DNA of 64,000 nt from Polytrichum commune (lineage: Eukaryota; Streptophyta; Polytrichopsida; Polytrichales; Polytrichaceae). The stretch is taken from NCBI GenBank assembly GCA_950295325.1, contig OX485804.1:16184001-16248000 (forward strand), read 5' to 3'. Positions within the stretch are counted from its first letter, which is position 1. Every line of letters starts with the position of its first letter. Positions 58,357 to 64,000 of the stretch are shown here, piece after piece. The position numbers and the translations under genes were made by a program. The notes beneath the pieces were generated by a model, which made no database searches, was not told the origin of the DNA, and worked only from the letters and a program-made list of their open reading frames with translations.

Positions 58357-58636
58357 GGGCCACTTCACATAGAGCCAAGACCCTTGGTCTCCTGGCTTTT
58401 TGTTAGGCCTACGTCCAAGAGGTGGTTTTTGAAAACAGTCCAAATGACCATGCAACACGATCCATTCGATGCCATGTAGGAATCCATGTAGACTTTACAT
58501 CCATCTTGCATTCACATACTCCGTTGGTCCCTCAAGCGTAGTGTGAAGTGAACTTGGACCGGCTCCGCCTTTTCCACCAATGAGAGTGCTTGAAGTGTAA
58601 TGGTCACGGGCTCTCAGTCTCGTGTGTGTAGTGGCC
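58357..58636. mobile_element. Harbinger-like MITE, family 3, short copy C
   Basis: Left end GGGCCACTTCACATAGAGCC after TTA. The right end, reverse-complemented, starts GGCCACTACACACACGAGAC. The interior matches the right half of copy B (aggtggtttttgaa, catgtaggaat, ggctccgccttttccaccaa), so it is an internal deletion variant. Confidence 0.7.
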
Positions 58637-59824
58637 ATAATTAGGCAACTCATTGAACTCGAACTAAGGAACCTTTCTTAAAAGGCTTTGAACAGTTGAC
58701 AGCAAAATGACAAAATGCAACATCCTTATGGGTGAGTAGACAAAGCCAGTCAGCCTTATCTACTTATTATTATTAAGCTTCCATGATCCGACCTGTACAC
58801 TTCCTCGTTCTGAATACTAATAGTGTTTTAATGAAAGAAAGATCGTGATGTAAAATGTTCACAATTGCATTGGAAAAGGGACCCTAAACCCTACATGACC
58901 CTTACAGGCCCCCAAAGGGTGCATCAATAAAGCCTCATCCCAAGTTTGAGTCTAAAATTCACCCAAGTTCTTACTACACTATAGCATGCTATTTGATGCT
59001 AATTTGGGTGAGAATCATTGCAAATATAGTCCACCGTTTGCTAACTAGGGCCAAGTTCCCTAAGGTCCGGCCAAGGGGCAACCGCTTCATTGACGAGAGT
59101 GTCTTCAATTGTTGAGGTATATTTATTTATGATCCGTTTGTAGAACCACAATCAACAAACAATGGTAGGAAGAGCCTCCACGACACAATTAAGTTATGCC
59201 CCGTCTCCACCTGACTTTACCAAATAACCAAAGTCTTTCTTGAAAACCGGGTAAAGCTCCCTCGGTTATAGGGGAGGCATCCAGCTATCCCAACGCACCT
59301 ACAAAAAATTATTCCAGAGATTTTTGAGTAGGTTTTAGTTGAGTAGCTTTCACACATGTTCATGGTTTTATCTACCAAGCAATGAATGTCGGATAGTTTT
59401 TTTTGTCCCATCCCCAAATCCCTTACTACTCATCTATCTTACCATCGGTTTTTGTTAATGAAGCTCCTCGTGCCCTCATAGCTAAGACTAAAAAACAACC
59501 AATCACAAGGGCGGGAGGTGACACTTTTAAAAGTCCTATATTCTTGCCTCATGTCCAGGTACTGATGGGAGGGTTGGTGCTTGAGGCTTAAAACCTCCAC
59601 TTTTAAACCATGCCACATCATTTGCCAACTAGGCTCGGCACTAGATAATGTTGATGGTGTGAAGGCCGTGTTTTTAGAACCAACTTTTAGGCTTAGCTAA
59701 AGTCAGGTGGGGAGGGGGCATTATCATACTTAGTTAATTATTGGTGACAAAGCATGTTGTATAACACTAATATAGCATGTGTTGGCCTAATTTGTTTCGC
59801 ATGTGTATATGATGTATAGTAGAT
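58637..59824. other. Intergenic DNA, no gene seen
   Basis: No recognised frames or repeat families. Words such as agtcaggtgg and ccacctgac recur in opposite orientation near 59210 and 59700, which may mark the ends of a small decayed element of about 500 bp. Confidence 0.35.
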
Positions 59825-60235
59825 GCACATGTTCCCAATCAGGACCCCATCGGCAATTTATAGGGTACCGGAATTTCGATTATCCTAGGATTGACTTTTG
59901 ATCCTGATGGGACTGAATTTCGATCAAACCGGAGTCAATAATGTCACGATACATATCCTAGTTTTGAGTGTTCAAGTGAGGAGGATTGAGCAGTTGATAT
60001 GTGTGGTTATGGTAGATGCTAAACATTGGTAACATGTTAGGCCCAACTTTGGTTTCAAAATTCGTAATAATTTCAATGTAAGAAATAAAAGCACCAATAA
60101 ATTTACAGTCCTCCTAATTTCTATCTTCCTACACATAAAAAACATGCACCACCTTGTACTTCTCCATATCTAGCGCAAAATTTCCTTAGTGAACGGTTAT
60201 AGGTGCATCTACGCTATTCTGTTGCATGCCATCTC
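59825..60235. repeat. Dispersed repeat, copy 2 (partner at 4.8-5.2 kb)
   Basis: Aligns in order with 4840-5225 (aatcaggaccccat, tgtcacgatacat, tgaggaggattgag, tttctatcttcctacac, tacttctccat, gtgcatctac). The flanks are not conserved. Confidence 0.5.
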
Positions 60236-61193
60236 CACACAATCTGTTAGAGTTGTTGTTGGTTGATCGTATTTGAAAAGCTCTGGTGCGCATTGTCATT
60301 CAATCTTTCCTTAATGTATAGTGAATGTATAGGCTATTAAGGGAATTGTCGTATGCATGCATGGATGGGCAAAAGGGGGATGTAGCATTGTTTGAATAGG
60401 TTGGTGATATTGTCTATGTGTATGCATCCTTAGATGCACGTTGTGAGGATAGTAAGTGTGACATACCATCTGGTGTCTTCTAGATTGTCCACTAGTGTTC
60501 GGTATATGGGTTCCCCTCCCCCAATGGTGGGATCACAATCTTGGTAGTACGGTAAATTCAATGCAATGTCGCGCTTGAGTTTTGGGTGGTATATTGTGTG
60601 ATTTTCTTTGAGGAGGCGATGGTGCTGATTAGGATGTCAAGTTTGAGTGTGGAGAGGCATTGGCATGGCCTTGTGGTGCAAATGCATGGATATACTCGTG
60701 TAGGAATTGTATTCCTTGGGAGGGCTCCAAGATGGGTGCATGCATTCATGAATATTGTGTCTCATGTTGTAGAGCGGGAGAGGAGTAGCTTATGGATTTG
60801 CCATGTCGCTTTGCTACGATTCATTGTTTGGATGTTGTTGGAAGTGGGGTTGGTGCATGTGGAAAAGAGGTGGAGATATGTGTCAGCCTCTTGTAATGGG
60901 TAGAGATTGCAAAAGGGAGGGGATTTTGGTGGGCCAGATGGTGTGTTTTCTTTAATTGTCCATGTATTGTCCATTTTACAATTTGAGGGTTTGTGTAATT
61001 CTAGAAAATTCATGTGGGTGATTATTTTGTTTCATTCCTAGAACTAATATTCAATGTGTTGGTTGGAATTCTTCATGAAGACTTAGGGAAGATCTAGGGT
61101 CTTGGACCCATGTTATTTCCACCTTGATTAGAAAATTAGTGTGCGTCACACTAATTTTCCACCTTCATTGATAGGATTATTTAGGTCCGGTTC

Positions 61194-61551
61194 AAATGAG
61201 TTTTTGGACAAAGGTTTGTTAAAGGTAATGAGCTGAAATAACAACTTTATCCATTGCGTTGTTCATACTTGGGGTTTGTCCACTTCATCAACCCGCCATG
61301 TCACCAACGTATATAGCCACCTTAGTGGTATTGCTTTAGGGGGTGGGGGGGGGGGGGGTGGGCTCCAAATTCCTCTGATGGAGGAACGTTCTTGCGTGTC
61401 CAATTAGGGTTGTTGGCAAGTTCGAAGTCGCATATGATGAACTCGACGGCACACACAATGGTCTAATGATGTGGAAGCACTTTGTGGGGACAAAAGATTG
61501 GTCGGGGCATCATTATTCATAATTTGTCCGGACGCTCATTTGAACTAGCTC
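61194..61551. mobile_element. Harbinger-type MITE, family 2, copy 2
   Basis: The left end is GGTCCGGTTCAAATGAG; the right end, reverse-complemented, is GAGCTAGTTCAAATGAG. TTA flanks both sides (61191-61193 and 61552-61554). Inverted relative to the copy at 12075-12443. Contains a G-rich tract near 61338. Confidence 0.8.
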
Positions 61552-61580
61552 TTAGTGTAGTATTGATGACATTCACATGT

Positions 61581-62006
61581 TATTACATCACAGGGAGGTC
61601 ACTTCATTGTCAAGTTGACACCACGTGAGGACAAAGTTTGCTACCCCTATATTACATGCCATATATAATTTTAAAATTTATGATATTTTTTCTACATTTA
61701 CATAACCATTGATAGTATCTTTTGTATATTTTTTTGAAATTTTTAGTTACCTTTATTTTTTTAGTGATTGTTTTAGTTCAATTCTCTATCATTCTAGTTA
61801 GAAACGGTATGTTTTATGAAGAAAAAAAATCATCAAATTTAGTTACCACTTTTAACTATGTCATAGGTACTGTGTATATCTACTCATGGAAAAAAAATTG
61901 ATAAAATTTTGACCCGTTTTGGTGGTGCAACTTACCAAAAGAAGATTTTTTTTGGTCGCACGTGCTGTTCAACTTGACAATGGAGTGATCCCCCCATGTA
62001 TTACAT
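61581..62006. mobile_element. hAT-type MITE, family 2, copy 2
   Basis: Element 61589-61998 (410 bp), flanked by the 8-mer TATTACAT on both sides (61581-61588 and 61999-62006). Termini cacagggaggtcacttcatt and, reverse-complemented, catggggggatcactccatt. The interior matches the copy at 57604-58032 throughout, including tttgctacccctatattaca and agaaacggtatgtttt. Confidence 0.9.
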
Positions 62007-62708
62007 GTACCATATTTTTCCATACATGTTGTTCAATGAACATCTTTGTAGTAAGATAACTCAAATTTAGGCTTAATTTAGAACACATGTGCATCTTGGT
62101 GGAATTGTCCAAGCACGCAGTGAACTATATTTTTGAGCCCACAAAACTTTTGGCATGGATTGAATATTGTTATGGCATTACCTTAACCCTCAAACGACCT
62201 AAATTAAAGGTGCATACTACTTCATGCAGATGAAGCATGTATTTAAGCTACATACTTACATTTTTAGTTAATTATGTCAAAGTTACACTATCTAAACTTA
62301 ATTTATTTGTGCAAGTGCACACTTTTTAATTGGTTGAAAACCTTGATGGTATTGAGAATTAAAATAATACATGTAATATGGTTGCTCTTGGTTGCAGATA
62401 CAAATGTTGCACGATGATCATTAATGTAATGTTTAAATTCAGTTTAAGTTTCTCCTTGACTTAAACCAACGTATAAACTACGGTTTTGCCCCATAAATAA
62501 ATAAACTAGATCTCAAAACTCTGCGAGGCTTTTATGAATTGTGTAGAAAGATGTATATTGAAACCTTGCTTCCTTTGAGGGTTAAGTGATCAACTTATTA
62601 GAATTAACAACCATGTGAGTTAATGCTTGTCCCAAATTGTCTAAAGGTCGCTACACAATGAGGTCCAATTTACACTAGTAACCGATGACTATGACCGTCA
62701 CTTTGTAA
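62007..62708. other. Intergenic DNA, no gene seen
   Basis: AT-rich; no repeat or frame that I can support. Confidence 0.35.
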
Positions 62709-63205
62709 GGGCCATTTCACACATGAGACTGAGAGCCCATGACTATTACACCTCAAGCACTCTCACTGGTGGGAAAGGCGGGCCGGTCCAAGTTTGCTTC
62801 ACACTACGCTTGAGGGACCGACGGAGTATGTGAATGCAAGATGGATGTAAAGTCCACATGGATTCCTACATGGCATCAAATGGATCATGTTTCGTGGTCA
62901 CTTGGACTATATTCAAAAACCATTTCTTGGAGGTAGGCCTAAAACATAACTGGGAGATCATGGCACTATGAACGTTCATAACTGTTGATTTATTCTATTT
63001 TATCATGTGTGAGGACCCACATGAATAGAAATTCATCGAAATAGCATTTGGTTGAGGGCCTGCTCACATAGGACTTTACACTACACTTAAGGTTTTGTGA
63101 CCACAATGCGTGATTTTGGAGGTGTCTTGGGACGGCCTTTGGACACTTTCTTTTGAGCTCTCACAATTTCATGTCATGGCTTTTGGTTCGTGTGTGAACT
63201 GACCC
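62709..63205. mobile_element. Harbinger-like MITE, family 3, copy D
   Basis: The left end is GGGCCATTTCACACATGAGA after TAA; the right end, reverse-complemented, is GGGTCAGTTCACACACGAAC. It is the inverted counterpart of copy B (51809-52311), matching over almost the whole length, for example gatggatgtaaagtccacat and gacggcctttggacacttt. Confidence 0.75.
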
Positions 63206-64000
63206 TCAAATCTCTCATTGGTTGAGAAACGAGTGGCGGTCTCACTTTGTTTTACATGAGTAAGCATGTCAAAAAATAGATGAGAAAGTGACATGGATTT
63301 GTACATGTCCACATATGGACTATGTTTGGTGGTCACCCAGATTTTGCAGCAAGAGAACCCGAATAGGTTTTCTCAACTAATGATGATGGTGACCATGTCA
63401 CATATAATATATTATATTGTAAATATGTTGAAAATGACTAAATGTATTAAACTATCTCAAATAAATGAGTACATTAAGTATAATACTCCCGGTCTAAGTG
63501 CCTTTACATTGTGGCACATGACCAAGGGTGTTAAAACATGACGTGGATTTCTCTTGGCCGCGGTCCTCGGACCAACAACCATGACTGCAATAAATCGTAA
63601 ATCGTTCTTACTCGCTATCACTGGTCACATGTGTCAAAACAACCCCAAGTAATAAAGACGTCATATGAAGAAGATGACTTGGATGTCATGTGACGTGGAG
63701 GGTTGGAGCATATGTTATATTACTTGGACAATGCTCAGTGTTTCCCCTCAAACCAAAGATAGATGGAATCATCGCATACGAGCGCACCTCTTATTCATTC
63801 AACATTCTTAAACCTTTAAATAGTATGCATCCCACATATTATCTTTTGTTCGATTGGCATTGGAATCATCTCTAAAGACCCCAAATCAATCTAGTCCAAG
63901 CCACGTGAGATAAATCATCCAAAAACATTTAGGGTTCCAAGTGTTCATGTAGGATGAGTTCTCTAGTTGCCACCCATGGATCGCAAGACCATTTGCATCA
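63206..64000. other. Intergenic DNA at the window edge, no gene seen
   Basis: Short frames only; no family signature. The final tctagttgccacccatggat resembles ctagttgccacccaatgat near 36600, suggesting another low-copy dispersed repeat. Confidence 0.35.

Noticed and set aside
1-64000. CRISPR arrays, bacterial operons, LTR retrotransposons with reverse transcriptase, rRNA or tRNA genes
   Set aside because: I saw no regularly spaced short repeats, no reverse-transcriptase motifs, no LTR pairs and no cloverleaf that I could support; gene structure is eukaryotic.

Overview
The window reads as nuclear DNA of a land plant. Four gene models with plant-type spliced or single-exon structure can be built from it: prefoldin subunit 6, a PLAC8-family protein, a very large GRF zinc-finger protein, and an organelle-type LAGLIDADG protein. 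They sit in AT-rich, repeat-rich DNA at roughly one gene per 16 kb. The mixture of a ZNF862-like hAT, a pogo/Tigger-like element and many small inverted-repeat elements, plus a free-standing nuclear LAGLIDADG gene, would suit a non-flowering plant such as a lycophyte or fern. That placement is inference only.

Layout. 1-9 kb: a Harbinger-type MITE (519-1093), a pogo-type MITE (about 1425-1785), a 310-bp near-perfect inverted repeat (1794-2103), a satellite of 162-bp and shorter monomers (about 3090-4490), and a complete but deleted hAT element with 8-bp target duplications (5393-6975). 9-11.1 kb, minus strand: five-exon prefoldin subunit 6. 11.1-14.4 kb: MITE-bearing intergenic DNA. 14.4-18.1 kb: a single-exon PLAC8 gene (15342-15935) flanked upstream by partial copies of its own 5' end and downstream by an array carrying copies of its 3' end, one of them interrupted by a pogo-type MITE.

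19.4-30.2 kb, minus strand: a ten-exon gene reconstructed from splice sites. All phases agree and it encodes 2513 residues. It has one GRF zinc finger near the N-terminus and a second at the extreme C-terminus. Both are encoded by the same exon arrangement, and they are separated by about 1980 low-complexity residues containing an acidic 13-residue repeat and an AT-hook. Its probable leader and promoter extend to about 31.9 kb.

32-64 kb: mostly AT-rich DNA with transposon relics. These include a pogo/Tigger element with perfect terminal repeats and a D-to-N active-site change (37447-38818), a PIF/Harbinger transposase pseudogene (43.7-44.9 kb), a 393-bp deletion derivative of the 5.4-kb hAT family (49943-50335), two copies of a second hAT-type MITE family, several Harbinger-like MITEs, a long G+T-skewed block (53.2-56.5 kb), and a 42-bp fully paired hairpin (50767-50877). 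The only gene here is the three-exon LAGLIDADG gene on the minus strand (40445-43171), predicted to enter mitochondria or plastids.

The four genes do not form a pathway or operon. Exon models rest on splice-site and phase agreement read by eye, with no transcript evidence.
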